Assembly: GCF_900113325.1 (NCBI RefSeq)
Contig: NZ_FOOY01000016.1
Location: 1-64,000 of the forward strand
Origin: Sporolactobacillus nakayamae
Lineage (GTDB): Bacteria > Bacillota > Bacilli > Bacillales > Sporolactobacillaceae
Reading direction: 5' to 3'
Length of the DNA stretch: 64,000 bases
Position numbers and translations under genes: made by a program. The notes below the pieces were generated by a model. That model had not been told where the DNA came from and did not search any database. It saw nothing but the letters and a program-made list of their open reading frames with translations. Below are positions 50,815 to 59,764 of this stretch, piece after piece (position 1 is the stretch's first letter; every line of letters starts with the position of its first letter).

Positions 50815-51912
50815 ATGATGAAAAAAAGCATATTATCGTTAGCATTGATCGGTGGGTTGACCGTAACCGGACTTGGAACCCATCAAGCGGATGCAGCATC
50901 GGCAACATCTGTAGTGAATTTAGCACAGCAAGGTGTCGGCTCAGCTTACTCTTGGGGACAGAATGACTGCTCGGGATTTACAATGCGCGTCTTTTCACAT
51001 TTTGGTATTCAATTGCCTCATAGCGCGGCAGCACAAGCGGGTTATGGTACTGCAGTCAGCCGATCGAATCTTCAACCTGGAGATCTCGTCTTCTTTAACA
51101 CATCAGGTGGAGGTATTTCACATGTTGGGATTTATGTTGGCAATAATCGCATGATTAGTGCGGAAACAGAAAAAACCGGGGTACGTGAAACGCAGATATT
51201 TGGTGGAGGCGCGTCAAGTTATTGGGAGCCGCGTTACGTGACTGCCCGAAGGATCGCAACGAACGCTCAAACAGCAGCGCAGCAATCTGTAAAAACAGTT
51301 CAGCCGCAAAAAACGACACAAGAATCAGCGACTTCTCAATCTTCATCAACTCAGGGTTCAAACGATCAAACACAAATCAGTGCGTCAACTGATCAATCAT
51401 CATCAACTGCTCAGACGAATGGGACACAAAGTGACCAAGCATCAACTACTGATCAGACACAATCAACACAAAGCAGCCGGTCAGTAACAACAGATCAGAC
51501 AAAATCGACCCAAAATGACCAAGCATCTGTAAATGAAAACCAGACTTCTGAGACGACCGCATCTACAGCAGATAACTCAAATTCCAGTTCAAATGAGACA
51601 AGCTCATCACAAACGATAAATAACGGGGTATACATTGTGCAGACAGGAGATACGTTGTGGGCAATATCGAATAAAAGCGGCATCTCCGTGCAAAAGATCC
51701 AGCAAATCAACAAGCTGGAGGATACGATGATTCGTCCGGGACAGAAAATTCAATTGCAGGATCCATCCGAAAAATACACGATAAAGTCAGGCGATTCGCT
51801 CTGGTCGATCGCTAAGGAACATGGAACAACGGTGGATCAATTAATGAAAGCAAACAATCTGTCCTCTGATCTAATCTATCCGGATGACAAGCTGACCGTA
51901 TCTGATAACTAA
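50815..51912 (+). CDS. Secreted NlpC/P60 endopeptidase with two LysM domains
   Basis: This 365-residue secreted peptidoglycan hydrolase has a signal peptide (SILSLALIGGLTVTGLG, cut near HQADA). The NlpC/P60 domain (about 28-135) has catalytic Cys in QNDCSGFTMRVF and His in GGGISHVGIYVG. A low-complexity Ser/Thr/Gln linker of about 125 residues (130-260) is followed by two LysM repeats (about 275-320, YIVQTGDTLWAIS; 323-365, YTIKSGDSLWSIAKE). Unusually, the catalytic domain is N-terminal and the LysM domains C-terminal, opposite to LytE-like enzymes. ATG 50815 follows AGGGGGAAAC. Confidence 0.9.
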   Translation: MMKKSILSLALIGGLTVTGLGTHQADAASATSVVNLAQQGVGSAYSWGQNDCSGFTMRVFSHFGIQLPHSAAAQAGYGTAVSRSNLQPGDLVFFNTSGGGISHVGIYVGNNRMISAETEKTGVRETQIFGGGASSYWEPRYVTARRIATNAQTAAQQSVKTVQPQKTTQESATSQSSSTQGSNDQTQISASTDQSSSTAQTNGTQSDQASTTDQTQSTQSSRSVTTDQTKSTQNDQASVNENQTSETTASTADNSNSSSNETSSSQTINNGVYIVQTGDTLWAISNKSGISVQKIQQINKLEDTMIRPGQKIQLQDPSEKYTIKSGDSLWSIAKEHGTTVDQLMKANNLSSDLIYPDDKLTVSDN

Positions 51913-51923
51913 TTAAGTTAATG

Positions 51924-51969
51924 AATAACAAAGGCTGCCGCTCATTTGCGACAGTCTTTGTTATTTTTG
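51924..51969 (+). terminator. Terminator after the NlpC/P60-LysM gene
   Basis: Arms AATAACAAAG and CTTTGTTATT with an inner GCTG/CAGT pairing, followed by TTTTG. Confidence 0.85.
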
Positions 51970-51975
51970 TTCCTT

Positions 51976-52186
51976 GGTACAAGGCACCATTTCATCAATG
52001 GCTAATGCCTCGATATATTTGGGCACGACCATCGGTTCATCGCTTGGTGGCTTGCTTTACGCGCATGCCGGAGGATTTAAAACGCTTGATCTGTTTACGA
52101 TTATTTGTTTTCTTATTTCTCTTCTCTTATTTATGAAGAGCGGATTGTTTACATCAATGAGACAAGCCAAAAAAGAATTAATCTAA
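51976..52186 (+). pseudogene. MFS transporter C-terminal relic
   Basis: About 68 codons (GTISSMANASIYLGTTIGSSLGGLLYAH, then two hydrophobic segments) match the last two membrane helices of an MFS drug pump. The rest of the gene is absent and the fragment begins at the terminator of the previous gene, so it is a deletion remnant. Confidence 0.7.
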
Positions 52187-52376
52187 TGACGTGCAAGTTT
52201 ATTGCACTATTTGGGTGCTGTGCACTTCGACATGAATTATACATTGAACATATGCTGGGGAAGAGTTAAAATGAAACAACTTGAGTGAAGAATGTAATAC
52301 CTTATTGACTATTCTTCACCGTTGCTTTATGCACTCATTCATAGCGATTAAAAAAGAAATGAACTAAAGGAAGGAA

Positions 52377-53108
52377 ATGTTCGTGTACGCTAAGCATGCA
52401 CTGCCCGTTCGCACTCACAATCATAATGAGAATCTCTTGTATTTCATGATTTCGATTTTCTTTAACGCCTTTGGAAATGCGCTGACCGTTTCACTGAATC
52501 TGGGAAGCGCGCTCTGGACAGCATCAGCAGTTAATTTTACAGCACTGACAAGTATTTCATTAAGCATCATTTTGATTGCCTCAGGTGTTCTTGTCGTTAT
52601 CATCAATGCCCTGATTATCGGTAAAATTGATTGGCACCGCATTATTGGCAACATGATCTTTATGGTCCCGTTCAGCTATTTAATTGGGATGATCAGCACT
52701 TATCTTGTTGCTATAGGGATTAATGAATTGCCGCTTATCGTGCGTGTCGTTCTAGATATTGTAGGCGTATGCTTTATTTCGCTTGCGATTTCGATCTACC
52801 AACGTGTGAATCTGATGCTTCATCCTTGCGATGATTTGATGCAGATTATTCGTTTTAAATTTTTTAAAGGTAATGCGACGGTCGCACAGCTTGTAACCTT
52901 TTCTCCGCCGATTGTGATCCTCCTCATTTGCTGGATCGATTCACATCAGCTCTACGCGATCAATGTCGGTACTATTTTCGCTTTACTGTTTCAAGGCACA
53001 TTGGTTGGCGTGTTTGATAAGACGGTTTTCCCAACGCTCAAGCACCAGAATATTGATCATGGTCAAGCGAGCAGTCAAAGCCATAAGCATCATGGACTGA
53101 ACGTGTAA
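52377..53108 (+). CDS. YczE/YyaS/YitT-like membrane protein
   Basis: This 243-residue protein has about six membrane segments (YFMISIFFNAFGNALTVS, ISLSIILIASGVLVVIINALII, IRVVLDIVGVCFISLAISIY and LVTFSPPIVILLICW). It resembles the YczE/YyaS/YitT group, in which LGSALWTA and PCDDLMQIIRFKFF are conserved. The C-terminus is His-rich (HQNIDHGQASSQSHKHHG). Function unknown. ATG 52377 is used; GTG 52383 is better spaced from AAGGAAGG and is a real alternative. Confidence 0.75.
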   Translation: MFVYAKHALPVRTHNHNENLLYFMISIFFNAFGNALTVSLNLGSALWTASAVNFTALTSISLSIILIASGVLVVIINALIIGKIDWHRIIGNMIFMVPFSYLIGMISTYLVAIGINELPLIVRVVLDIVGVCFISLAISIYQRVNLMLHPCDDLMQIIRFKFFKGNATVAQLVTFSPPIVILLICWIDSHQLYAINVGTIFALLFQGTLVGVFDKTVFPTLKHQNIDHGQASSQSHKHHGLNV

Positions 53109-53200
53109 AAGTAGTGTAGCAAACAGTGAATGAACCCGATTTGTTGTCGTATTGAACCCTCGGAGCTTGCTCATACTAGTTCCGGAGGAGGTGAGCGACT

Positions 53201-53356
53201 TTGGCTAAAGATGTACTCTGTGAAGTGAACAATTGTACGTTTTGGGATGAAGGAAACCATTGCTCTGCAAATGCCATTTACGTCATCAGTCATAAAGGCA
53301 AGCAGGCATCAAACGTCGAAGAAACAGACTGCAAGACCTTTAAACCGGAAAAATAA
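53201..53356 (+). CDS. DUF1540 small Cys protein
   Basis: A 51-residue protein has four conserved Cys in the DUF1540 pattern: LCEVNNCTFW, NHCSANAI and TDCKTF. The start is TTG 53201 behind a perfect GGAGGTGA. DUF1540 proteins are small metal-binding-like proteins of spore-forming Firmicutes with no known function. It ends before a strong terminator. Confidence 0.85.
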   Translation: MAKDVLCEVNNCTFWDEGNHCSANAIYVISHKGKQASNVEETDCKTFKPEK

Positions 53357-53378
53357 CAGATGAAAAAACGAAACCATG

Positions 53379-53415
53379 AAAAAGCGAGCGGACACTGTGT
53401 CCACTCGCTTTTTTA
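53379..53415 (+). terminator. Terminator after the DUF1540 gene
   Basis: Arms AAAAAGCGAG-GGACAC and TGTCC-CTCGCTTTTT. Confidence 0.92.
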
Positions 53416-53506
53416 GTATAAGATTTTCGGAACACAAGGCGGATGCACAAACAAGTAGTTAAATGACTTAATACACTATGGTATCAATGCGCGAGGCAGG
53501 TGGTAT

Positions 53507-53965
53507 GTGTTGACCGATTTTTTTGACAGACCGGATGAATGCAGCTCACATAGAAAGAAAGAGACACCGGCCCGCAGACTACAGAAAACAAAGCTGAGAT
53601 CGGAAAAAAGAAACATAAATACGAATACAAATTCAAATGGATTGAATCAAACAATTACGATTAATTGTAATGGGTCAGTATCTGTCCCGGGAAATTCTCT
53701 CAAAGCGGAAACAACCTACTATATCACTACTGGGGTGGAGGGGAAACGAACCTATACAAATGCTGACGGATTATCCCAATATGGAAGCCAGAGCATCCCT
53801 GATCCGGGCGATGTTACGTTTTTTAACTTATTTGTCAATGGGATGCTTCAGCCATCCGTCTTTTATACGGTATCCGCAGGAACACTTTCCTTTATTGGTC
53901 CTAATGATGTACTTACAACTGGTGTACCTATTATCCTTCAAACCATTAAGATTCAATCGGGTTAA
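53507..53965 (+). CDS. DUF4183 protein, long form
   Basis: This 152-residue protein has a basic N-terminal tail (HRKKETPARRLQKTKLRSEKR). A DUF4183 domain follows (about 65-150): TYYITTGVEGKRTYTNADG, DPGDVTFFNLFVNGMLQPSVFY and a closing VPIILQTIKI. DUF4183 proteins occur in spore-forming Bacillales and are often spore-surface or exosporium associated. The start is GTG 53507 behind AGGTGG. It is convergent with a shorter DUF4183-like gene. Confidence 0.78.
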   Translation: MLTDFFDRPDECSSHRKKETPARRLQKTKLRSEKRNINTNTNSNGLNQTITINCNGSVSVPGNSLKAETTYYITTGVEGKRTYTNADGLSQYGSQSIPDPGDVTFFNLFVNGMLQPSVFYTVSAGTLSFIGPNDVLTTGVPIILQTIKIQSG

Positions 53966-54005
53966 AAAAAGTACAGACCTTGTTAAGTCTGCACCTTTCT
54001 TTCTC
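53966..54005. terminator. Bidirectional terminator between the DUF4183 genes
   Basis: Hairpin with arms (T)GCAGACTT and AAGGTCTGTAC on the minus strand followed by TTTTTTT; plus-strand tail is CCTTTCTTTC. It serves the convergent pair. Confidence 0.65.
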
Positions 54006-54013
54006 TGTCACGT

Positions 54014-54298
54014 TCAGTTAACGACAAAAGCGACTGTAATCGGTGTTGCACCATCAAGGGTGTCGCCGTCAGGAATTGTAATGGCAGTTGTCGTAACCGT
54101 AGAGGTATCTGAGGTTTGAATCACACCATTAATATAGAGTTCATAATAGGCGAAAGAGCTTGGAAAGGCAGTTGCCGCGGCACCAGTATCATCAGTAAAG
54201 CTGGTTGCTGTCACAGCAAAGGTTGCGCCTGTACCTGTTCCTCCACCAAGTGTTGACGTGAATTTTCGACTGGCCATAAAAGGTTTAACAATGGGCAT
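54014..54298 (-). CDS. DUF4183-like protein, short form
   Basis: This 94-residue protein contains the second half of a DUF4183-type domain, SFAYYELYINGVIQTSDTSTVTTTAI and a closing TPITVAFVV. A Gly/Thr-rich stretch (TSTLGGGTGTGATFAVTATS) precedes it. Its ending strand matches that of the longer neighbour (YINGVIQ versus FVNGMLQ), so the two are distant paralogues arranged tail to tail. A spore-surface role is inferred from the family. Confidence 0.65.
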   Translation of the reverse strand: MPIVKPFMASRKFTSTLGGGTGTGATFAVTATSFTDDTGAAATAFPSSFAYYELYINGVIQTSDTSTVTTTAITIPDGDTLDGATPITVAFVVN

Positions 54299-54450
54299 AA
54301 AACTGCATCCTTTCTGAAATTAGTTTACTGTGCATGGAAAGATGCTCCTTGTACAGCTAAACTAATTTATGCTTGGCAACGCTCTTGAGACACGTATAGA
54401 TGATGCAAGAGAAATGCGGCTTTTATAGAAGATGGGTGGGAAACATCATT

Positions 54451-54939
54451 TCATGACAGCTTTTTATCCATATTGAACCACTGAATGCCTCCGTGCTGGG
54501 ATGCGGCAATTCCTCGGTTTGTATAGCCTTTCTTCTCATAGAAGGCGATGAGCGATTGACGACAAGTAAGCGTTACCGTTAATCGATATTTTTCACGAGC
54601 CTGGTCTTCAAATGCATGGAGAAGGTTGCCGGCTACGCCTTTTCCTTGATAATCAGGAGCGACAACAATGCCCAGAATGCTTTGGTAACCGCCGCTTTTC
54701 GGATTAGGGATTGTTTGGTCGAAAAGGTCGTCGGTAATAAAGGGAACAGATAGAACCGGACCGTTCACATAACCGATCATTTGATTTTTCTCCTCTGCTA
54801 TCAAAAAGGTATCGGATATCGTCGCAATTCGATTGATAAATGCCTGCTTAGTCGCAGCCTCTTCAGGAGTAAAGCCTGTATTTTCAAGGGCTATGAGCTG
54901 CTCTAAGTCCTCTTTTCGAACATTCCGAATATGCATCAT
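54451..54939 (-). CDS. GNAT family N-acetyltransferase
   Basis: This 162-residue GNAT protein starts HIRNVRKEDLEQLIALE, has the acetyl-CoA loop VAPDYQGKGVAGNLLHAF and ends with FYEKKGYTNRGIAAS. Its start overlaps the LysR stop by four bases (ATGA), so the two are translationally coupled. A transferase co-expressed with a LysR regulator, opposite an ACT-MFS fusion, suggests one small-molecule circuit. Substrate unknown. Confidence 0.85.
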   Translation of the reverse strand: MMHIRNVRKEDLEQLIALENTGFTPEEAATKQAFINRIATISDTFLIAEEKNQMIGYVNGPVLSVPFITDDLFDQTIPNPKSGGYQSILGIVVAPDYQGKGVAGNLLHAFEDQAREKYRLTVTLTCRQSLIAFYEKKGYTNRGIAASQHGGIQWFNMDKKLS

Positions 54940-55844
54940 TTCTCATCCTCATTCTTAGCTTTAAACAATTCAATAAATTGACGTGCTTTTTTTGTGAGAT
55001 AGCGATTTTTCATCCAAATAATACCAACATCGGATTGGACCGTGATATCAGGAAGCTCGAACAGATCAATGTCGGCTACCGAAAAGGCTGAAAGGACAGA
55101 TTTAGGAAGAACAGTGACTCCGATTCCGGCAATCACTAGAGCAATGGTAATCGATACACTGGAGCATTCACAGACAATATTCGGCTCAAAGCCTAACCGG
55201 CGGCATTCGTTCACAACTTTTTCGTTAAGCTGTACGGTTTTGTCGCTTTTCAAGGCAATAAGCGGCATGGATGCAAGATCTTTTAAATGGACATCTGAAT
55301 TTGATGGTCGCCATTTTTGATTTGTCGGCACAATCATCACGAATGGATCGGAAGGCAGGCGGAGGATTCCATAATTGCTGGAATCATAGTTCGATTCAAA
55401 CGGAAGTCGTGTGACAACCAAGTCAATACTGCGATTGGCCAAATAGTCGCCTAAGACAACATGATCCCCTTCTAAAATCTTAAACGTGACCTGAGGATAA
55501 TGCTCGCGAAAATAGGCAATCTTCTCCGGGAGCAGGGAAACACATGAGAATACCGAGCCGATTTTCAGTGTGCCATGAATGCCCAGATCAAGCTCCTTAA
55601 TTTCAGTAACGGTTTCGTCCATTTGCTGGAGGATTGCTTCAGCTTTAACTTGCAAAACGGCACCGGCTTCGGTAAGTGTCATGCCTTTGCCTTGACGATC
55701 AAACAGGATGACGCCGAGTTCTTCTTCAATTTGCTTTAGCTGCCGGCTCAGAGGCGGCTGCTCGATATTCAGCTTTTTGGCAGCACGCGTAATTTGGCCC
55801 TCTTTGGCAATTGCGAGAAAGTAACGAAGCTGGCGGATATCCAT
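54936..55844 (-). CDS. LysR family transcriptional regulator
   Basis: This 302-residue regulator has an N-terminal helix-turn-helix (RQLRYFLAIAKEGQITRAAKKLNIEQPPLSRQLKQ) and a substrate-binding domain with GVSVLPKS-like IGVTVLPKSVLSAF. The group resembles CitR/AlsR-type activators. ATG 55844 follows AAGGAC. It is divergent from the ACT-MFS gene (about 115-bp gap), so it probably controls it and its own operon with the GNAT gene. Confidence 0.88.
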   Translation of the reverse strand: MDIRQLRYFLAIAKEGQITRAAKKLNIEQPPLSRQLKQIEEELGVILFDRQGKGMTLTEAGAVLQVKAEAILQQMDETVTEIKELDLGIHGTLKIGSVFSCVSLLPEKIAYFREHYPQVTFKILEGDHVVLGDYLANRSIDLVVTRLPFESNYDSSNYGILRLPSDPFVMIVPTNQKWRPSNSDVHLKDLASMPLIALKSDKTVQLNEKVVNECRRLGFEPNIVCECSSVSITIALVIAGIGVTVLPKSVLSAFSVADIDLFELPDITVQSDVGIIWMKNRYLTKKARQFIELFKAKNEDEK

Positions 55845-55960
55845 TAGCAGTCCTTCTTTCTTCATATATTAAAAGTATGATAAATGAATAAAACAGATAT
55901 TTTTCGTATGGTTAATTGGATGATATCATAAAAATTAACAAGCAAAAAGGGGGAAGCAAC

Positions 55961-57424
55961 ATGAAAACCCACCGCATCTCAGTGATTGTCAAAAATCAGC
56001 CGGGAATTCTGGCACAGGTTTCCCGATTATTTAGTCAACGCGGCTTGAATATTGATACATTAACGGTTGGCACTTATAAAGAAATGCGTACATCACGAAT
56101 GAAGATTTCATTGCGCTCTGAAAAGACAGTCCTTGATCAAGTGATTAAGCAACTCAATGGGTTAATGGACGTTATTCAAGTGAACGTTGCACACCCGATT
56201 ATTTCGAATAAACCGATGGGCGGGAGATTAAGCGCCTTGTTTTCACAACGTGCGGTCGCCTTTTGGCTCGTTGCATATAGTCTATGTATTACATTGCTGG
56301 GGACGAATATCCCCTCCCCCCTGCTCGCACTATACCGCGTTCAGTGGCACTTGTCACCAAGCATGGTGACGCTGCTTTTTGCAATTTATGCCGTTGTCGT
56401 TATTCCAACGATTATTATCTCCGGTCAGCTGTCCGATCAATTAGGAAGGAAAAAGCTGCTGATTCCAGGCGTTTTTTTCATTATTATCGGCTCCATATTA
56501 TTTGTTCTTTCCACCAATTTTACGATGCTGATCATTTCGCGGATCTTTCAAGGCATTTCAGTCGGAATGATGAATGGCGTTGCCGTTGCAGCATTAACGG
56601 AACTTGATGAAAAAGGGAATCGAATCAAAGCCGCATTTATCGGATCAATGGCCGTCACAGTAGGCAACGCACTCGGTCCTGTGCTCTCAGGTTTCCTGGG
56701 CGAGTACGCACCGTTTCCACTGAAATTGGCCTATTTTATTCATATGTTTCTTGCACTCCCAGGTTTTTTCGGGCTTTTATATATGAGTGAAAAGGTTAAA
56801 CGAGTTCCGAAAATACGTATGCATCGGCCTGCTGTTCCGCAAAGTATTCGAAAACGGTTCTACCTGTCCGGCATGACCTCTTTTATTGCATGGTCAATTA
56901 TGAGCTTAATGCTGTCGATCATCCCAAGTTATACCGATCAACTGGTGGGAAGCTCAAATTTAGCGGTTGCAGGTGCGATTGTGGCTTTAGTACTGAGCAT
57001 TTCCACAATCAGCCAAATTGTGCTGAAACGCATGTCACTGCAGAATCTGTCCATTTTCGGCTTTTTCTTAATTCTTTTGGGGTTAGTAGCATTAGTGTTT
57101 ACGCTCGAAACGAAATCAATCCTGTTTTTATTCCTGACAACCGTACTGATTGGATTCGGACATGGGCCAACGTTTGCGGGAAGTCTGGCGCTCACCAATC
57201 ACATTTCACCGGACGAATCGCGCGGCGATATCATTGCATCATTCTATGTATTGACTTATCTCGGCGTAAGCCTGCCAATCTTGGGCCTGGGATTCGCTGC
57301 CCGTTGGGTGGGGCTGAACAACTCAATCATTTTATATACAGGTGTGATGGCGGTGATGATCCTTTTCGGTATGGCCTTTTGGATCATCGATCGACGGAAA
57401 GAATATCAGTTACAGACGAAATGA
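55961..57424 (+). CDS. MFS transporter fused to an N-terminal IlvN/IlvH-type ACT domain
   Basis: Residues 1-75 form an ACT domain of the acetolactate synthase small-subunit type: HRISVIVKNQPGILAQVSRLFSQRGLNIDTLTVG, then SRMKISL. Residues about 90-480 form a 12-helix MFS transporter with motif A in SGQLSDQLGRKKLLIPG and FQGISVGMMNGVAVAALTE. The total is 487 residues in one unbroken frame. ATG 55961 follows a purine-rich AAAAAGGGGG site. In IlvH this domain binds valine; here it may gate or regulate an exporter. I do not know of a characterised protein with this architecture. Confidence 0.85.
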   Translation: MKTHRISVIVKNQPGILAQVSRLFSQRGLNIDTLTVGTYKEMRTSRMKISLRSEKTVLDQVIKQLNGLMDVIQVNVAHPIISNKPMGGRLSALFSQRAVAFWLVAYSLCITLLGTNIPSPLLALYRVQWHLSPSMVTLLFAIYAVVVIPTIIISGQLSDQLGRKKLLIPGVFFIIIGSILFVLSTNFTMLIISRIFQGISVGMMNGVAVAALTELDEKGNRIKAAFIGSMAVTVGNALGPVLSGFLGEYAPFPLKLAYFIHMFLALPGFFGLLYMSEKVKRVPKIRMHRPAVPQSIRKRFYLSGMTSFIAWSIMSLMLSIIPSYTDQLVGSSNLAVAGAIVALVLSISTISQIVLKRMSLQNLSIFGFFLILLGLVALVFTLETKSILFLFLTTVLIGFGHGPTFAGSLALTNHISPDESRGDIIASFYVLTYLGVSLPILGLGFAARWVGLNNSIILYTGVMAVMILFGMAFWIIDRRKEYQLQTK

Positions 57425-57434
57425 AATTAGCGAC

Positions 57435-57490
57435 AGCAAAACGGCCGCTCTGCTCCTTCGATTGAAGTGAGTGGGCGGTCGTTTGGTTTA
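57435..57490 (+). terminator. Terminator after the ACT-MFS gene
   Basis: Arms AAACGGCCGC and GCGGTCGTTT followed by GGTTTATT. Confidence 0.65.
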
Positions 57491-57641
57491 TTAAATGATG
57501 TGTGGCGCGATATCTTTCATTCAATGATTTAAATGAGCTCGGGCTTTCGATAAACCTCTGAGCTATAGACGGTCAACAAGAACTTACAAACTGTCGGAGC
57601 TGCGCGCAGGTTCATACACACGTTTAATTGCTATGCCCATT

Positions 57642-57902
57642 TTATTCACCATGCTGAGCGTCTGACTGTTCAAAAGGTTCATCTGAAACAAGGATGGATT
57701 CAGTCGGGCATCCTTCATAAGCATCGTCCAGGTCCATAAGTAATTCCTCTGGAATTGTTTTGATTCCTTTGTTGTCGTCGATAATCGAAAAGGCAAGACC
57801 TTGATCGTCATAATTGAAAATGTCCGGAGCAGCCATTTCACATGCACCACAAGAGATGCATGTATCCCGATCGACTCGTGTATACTTCGGCTTTTCTCCC
57901 AT
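57642..57902 (-). CDS. fer: 4Fe-4S ferredoxin (Bacillus Fer type)
   Basis: This 86-residue ferredoxin has the cluster Cys in [15 protein letters not shown] (CxxCxxC type) and the fourth Cys in YEGCPTESI, with the acidic C-terminus usual for single-cluster Bacillus ferredoxins. It carries low-potential electrons, for instance to cytochrome P450 or desaturases. ATG 57902 follows GAAGTGA. It lies downstream of a cupin gene and diverges from a Crp/Fnr gene, which suggests control by redox or oxygen. Confidence 0.9.
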   Translation of the reverse strand: MGEKPKYTRVDRDTCISCGACEMAAPDIFNYDDQGLAFSIIDDNKGIKTIPEELLMDLDDAYEGCPTESILVSDEPFEQSDAQHGE

Positions 57903-57935
57903 GGAAATCACTTCCCTATTCATGTATTAGGTGGA

Positions 57936-58244
57936 TCAGCATCCACGTACGGGACCGGCAGCCGATTTAACGAGAATGACATCGCTATCTTCCTCGGCAT
58001 GTACGGAATGAAGTTCCATTGCGTTCAGGTGCACAAGCCTACCGGGTACAAGATGTTCCGATTGACCGGATGCGGTGAATAGGATCGCACCGCGCACAGG
58101 AATAACGGTAACCTCCGCATCGCCTCCATGATGTTCCGGAATGCGCTGTCCTTTTTGCAGGGATAAATGCATGACGGTCTGGTATTCGTCATGATAAAGT
58201 CGTTCCTTTAAAGCTGTCTGATTTTGGCATGTAAGAAGTTGCAT
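57936..58244 (-). CDS. Small cupin-domain protein
   Basis: This 102-residue single cupin has the two barrel motifs, PEHHGGDAEVTVIPVRG with metal-binding His and Glu, and VHLNAMELHSVHAEED with the third His. Such small cupins often handle cytoplasmic ligands or bind metals. It is co-oriented with fer, 33 bp upstream, and divergent from the Crp/Fnr regulator. Confidence 0.82.
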   Translation of the reverse strand: MQLLTCQNQTALKERLYHDEYQTVMHLSLQKGQRIPEHHGGDAEVTVIPVRGAILFTASGQSEHLVPGRLVHLNAMELHSVHAEEDSDVILVKSAAGPVRGC

Positions 58245-58430
58245 TGGTGTTCGCTCCTTTTCTATTTAAATACGTTTAAGTTTACTTTAATTGAGAACTG
58301 CTATCATCTATACTATATAGTGTTTCGAATCAATTTGAACATGATCGAGATCAAGTTTCGACTGACTGTATAGAAAAAGTCTATCTACGGATGGAATAGT
58401 GATGAAAAATGACGGAAAGGAAGAGGTTCG

Positions 58431-59093
58431 ATGTCTGAACTAAAGGCAATCGGCTGGTTTCAAAATCTTAAGGATGATGAACTGAAGCAAGTGGAAGCAA
58501 TGGGGATCATGAAACAATACCGTGCTAAAGAGGCAGTGTTTGTCCAAGGAGAAATATTGACTCATTATTTCTTTGTTGTGGACGGATTGATCCATGCCTA
58601 TCATCAAAATAGGGATGGGAAGAAGTGGATCGCAAGTCTGTTCTCTTGTGGTGACCTGTTTCCGCATACCGGTTTGGTTGATGAAGAAAATCGGTATCCT
58701 GCGAATGGCGAGACGATTACACCGTGTACGCTTTTTATGATCAGACGGGAGAAGATGCATGAACTGATGAATTGCTTTCCTTCAATCGAACGTCAACTTA
58801 CACAATTTTTCGCTAAGAAAAGTCAGGAGCTGATGAACCGATACTCTGATTCGGTTCTTGAGCCGGCCCTCGTTCAACTGGTTTCGCTATTGAAGCGGCT
58901 CGCTCAGCAGTCAGGTGTCCGGGCGACGGACGGCTGGGTCCTTATCTCGGCTATGATGACGGAACAGGATATGGCGGGATATATTGGTGTCACACCGGAA
59001 ACCGTCAGCCGTTTATTGAACCGCCTCTATCGTGAGAAGCGCGCTAAATCCGCCGGTCGGGGCAAAATTTACATTGATCTCGATAAGTGTTGA
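58431..59093 (+). CDS. Crp/Fnr family transcriptional regulator
   Basis: This 220-residue regulator has a cNMP-binding-like beta-barrel (VFVQGEILTHYFFVVDGLIHAYHQN, SLFSCGDLFPHTG) and a C-terminal winged helix (MTEQDMAGYIGVTPETVSRLLNRLYREK). It has only a few Cys residues and no N-terminal Cys cluster, so it is not a typical Fe-S Fnr. ATG 58431 follows GGAAAGGAAGAGG. It faces the cupin-fer pair across about 185 bp, where a TGATC-GA-GATCA palindrome lies near 58340. Confidence 0.88.
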   Translation: MSELKAIGWFQNLKDDELKQVEAMGIMKQYRAKEAVFVQGEILTHYFFVVDGLIHAYHQNRDGKKWIASLFSCGDLFPHTGLVDEENRYPANGETITPCTLFMIRREKMHELMNCFPSIERQLTQFFAKKSQELMNRYSDSVLEPALVQLVSLLKRLAQQSGVRATDGWVLISAMMTEQDMAGYIGVTPETVSRLLNRLYREKRAKSAGRGKIYIDLDKC

Positions 59094-59174
59094 TCAGCTT
59101 CAATACAAATCTGTTATACTTTAATCAATAACTTGGCAACTAGTTATGCTGCAAACGGTAAAGGAGTGCTGCTG

Positions 59175-59732
59175 ATGAACCAGGCTTTACTTGTTATTGA
59201 CTCACAACTGACGCTGATTGAGGGTGATTCACAGGAGCGCGGCGTATATAATAAAGAAGAGTTGCTTCGGAAAATCAATCTTGTAATCGAAAAAGCTGTG
59301 GGATTGGATATTCCCATAGTTTTTGTCCGCGACACCAGTGTATCCGGCGGTGAAGGAGAAGGATTCCAGGTTCACCCGGCAATTCATATACCGGATGATG
59401 CTGAGATTTTTAATAAAAGCGCAACAAGTTCTTTTTATCACACACCTTTATTAAAATTCCTTCAGGAGCGTGGTAGTGAACATCTCGTTATTGTAGGATG
59501 TAAGACCGAATATTGTATTGATACCGCCGTTCGAATGGCTACGGTCAACGGCTTTGATGTGACACTGGTCGGCGATGCCCACTCGACTGCGGATACTCCG
59601 ATATTATCTGCGGCGCAGATTATCCAACATCACAATCGAGTGCTGAACGGTTACGACAATGACGACCATTTCTCGCTGGTACGGAATTCAGACGAGGACG
59701 TGTTTCAACCGACGCATAACAACTATCGTTAA
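59175..59732 (+). CDS. Isochorismatase-family cysteine hydrolase
   Basis: This 185-residue hydrolase has ALLVIDSQLTL (catalytic Asp), a Lys in FNKSATSSFYHT, and VGCKTEYCIDTAVRMA (nucleophile Cys). It is of the nicotinamidase/isochorismatase superfamily and resembles YcaC/YrdC-like members that hydrolyse small amides. ATG 59175 follows AAAGGAG. Substrate unknown. Confidence 0.88.
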   Translation: MNQALLVIDSQLTLIEGDSQERGVYNKEELLRKINLVIEKAVGLDIPIVFVRDTSVSGGEGEGFQVHPAIHIPDDAEIFNKSATSSFYHTPLLKFLQERGSEHLVIVGCKTEYCIDTAVRMATVNGFDVTLVGDAHSTADTPILSAAQIIQHHNRVLNGYDNDDHFSLVRNSDEDVFQPTHNNYR

Positions 59733-59764
59733 TGTGGGTCATTTGAATCGAATAGGCAATGCAG

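Noticed and set aside
52377-53108. Metal transporter call from the His-rich C-terminus of the YczE-like protein
   Set aside because: The His residues are in a short tail and the membrane part matches YczE/YitT-type proteins with no metal-binding motif.
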